The notes beneath the pieces are model-generated. The model did no database searches and was not told the DNA's origin. It saw only the letters and a list, made by a program, of their open reading frames with translations. 5,406 nt of DNA from positions 1-5,406 of the forward strand of contig DGQJ01000384.1 of NCBI GenBank assembly GCA_002389705.1. Reading direction: 5' to 3'. A program made the translations under genes and the position numbers. This document shows, in pieces, positions 5,217 to 5,406 of the stretch. How positions within the stretch are numbered: position 1 is the first letter of the stretch; each line of letters opens with the position of its first letter. The DNA comes from Bacteroidales bacterium UBA4417. Lineage in GTDB: Bacteria > Bacteroidota > Bacteroidia > Bacteroidales > UBA4417.

Positions 5217-5406
5217 CTACTTCCCTTTCCCGGTAAGTTCCTGAAATACCTGCTCCAGGTTATGCACTTCGCGATGCAGCGAAAGTAAAGTCAGCTTATG
5301 TTCAACTGCAAACTTATTAATCTTCGGCCTGATATCCACACCCGGTTTTGCCTCCAGTTTCCATACAAATTCGTTTACTTTTATAGCCTTTACAACCCCG
5401 GGTATA
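5217..5406 (-). CDS. gldA: C-terminal end of a GldA-type ABC transporter ATP-binding protein (partial)
   Basis: On the minus strand an open frame enters from the right edge (first whole codon ends at 5405) and gives 62 residues before a TAG stop at 5217-5219. It reads EFVWKLEAKPGVDIRPKI, then NKFAVEHKLTLLSLHRE, then VHNLEQVFQELTGKGK. The pattern 'W-L ... D-RP-I--FA---L--L-L-----NLE-VF-E-T' matches the C-terminal domain of GldA, the ATPase subunit of the GldA-GldF-GldG ABC-2 type transporter. This transporter is needed for gliding in Flavobacterium, but the name is also given to homologues in non-gliding Bacteroidota. The NLExVFxELT ending is general for ABC-2 ATPases. The Walker A, signature and Walker B motifs would lie outside the window to the right. 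The gene converges on doxX with 92 bases between the stop codons. ABC-2 ATPase is secure; the GldA subgroup is likely. Confidence 0.75.
   Translation of the reverse strand, partial: IPGVVKAIKVNEFVWKLEAKPGVDIRPKINKFAVEHKLTLLSLHREVHNLEQVFQELTGKGK

Noticed and set aside
1..5406. CRISPR array, tRNA, rRNA, riboswitch, transposon ends or phage genes
   Set aside because: I looked for regularly spaced repeats, cloverleaf-like segments, transposase motifs and long terminal inverted repeats and saw none.

Overview
The window looks like chromosomal DNA from a Bacteroidota (Bacteroidetes) bacterium, probably a Bacteroidales/Marinilabiliales- or Flavobacteria-like lineage. Three things point that way: promoter boxes of the TAnnTTTG type (one complete TTTG-N20-TAGGTTTG at 2474-2505), start codons without Shine-Dalgarno sequences, and gene families typical of the phylum. 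These families are a GldA-type ABC ATPase, a TolB-like PD40 propeller with an 'SAQ' signal-peptide end, and a CNLRCPEC radical SAM protein. The exact taxon cannot be read from the sequence.

Layout, left to right. (1) 1-224: the 3' end of a plus-strand gene resembling the C-terminus of large M14-family metallopeptidases. (2) 265-989: a compact higBA toxin-antitoxin module (toxin 313-609, antitoxin 621-989). Its promoter (-7 box at 288-295) carries a TTCCCA-TAT-TGGGAA dyad at 265-279, where a HigA autorepressor would bind. The module is visibly more A-rich than its neighbours and looks like an acquired cassette. (3) 990-1267: no gene; a strong hairpin-T5 terminator sits at 1144-1176, 154 bases after higA. 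(4) 1268-2308: an exported six-bladed TolB-like propeller protein, followed by its own terminator at 2331-2361. (5) 2474-5124: a plus-strand run starting at the clear promoter, with an AI-2E/PerM-family membrane protein (2528-3625), a radical SAM protein with a Twitch-like four-cysteine C-terminus beginning one base after it (3627-4637), and a DoxX-family membrane protein 49 bases further on (4687-5124). Two adjacent hairpins at the doxX end probably finish this unit. (6) 5217-5406, minus strand: the last 62 codons of a GldA-type ABC transporter ATPase, convergent with doxX.

How the genes work together: higB and higA form a functional pair by family knowledge and by arrangement. The AI-2E and radical SAM genes are almost certainly co-transcribed and translationally linked, but nothing in the sequence gives a shared function. 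The other genes look like ordinary housekeeping or envelope genes. I see no CRISPR array, tRNA, rRNA, insertion sequence, phage gene or clearly novel multi-gene system. The best leads are the radical SAM protein with its unusually short cysteine-ended C-terminus and tight pairing with a transporter, the operator-promoter design of higBA, and the tandem hairpins across the doxX stop codon.
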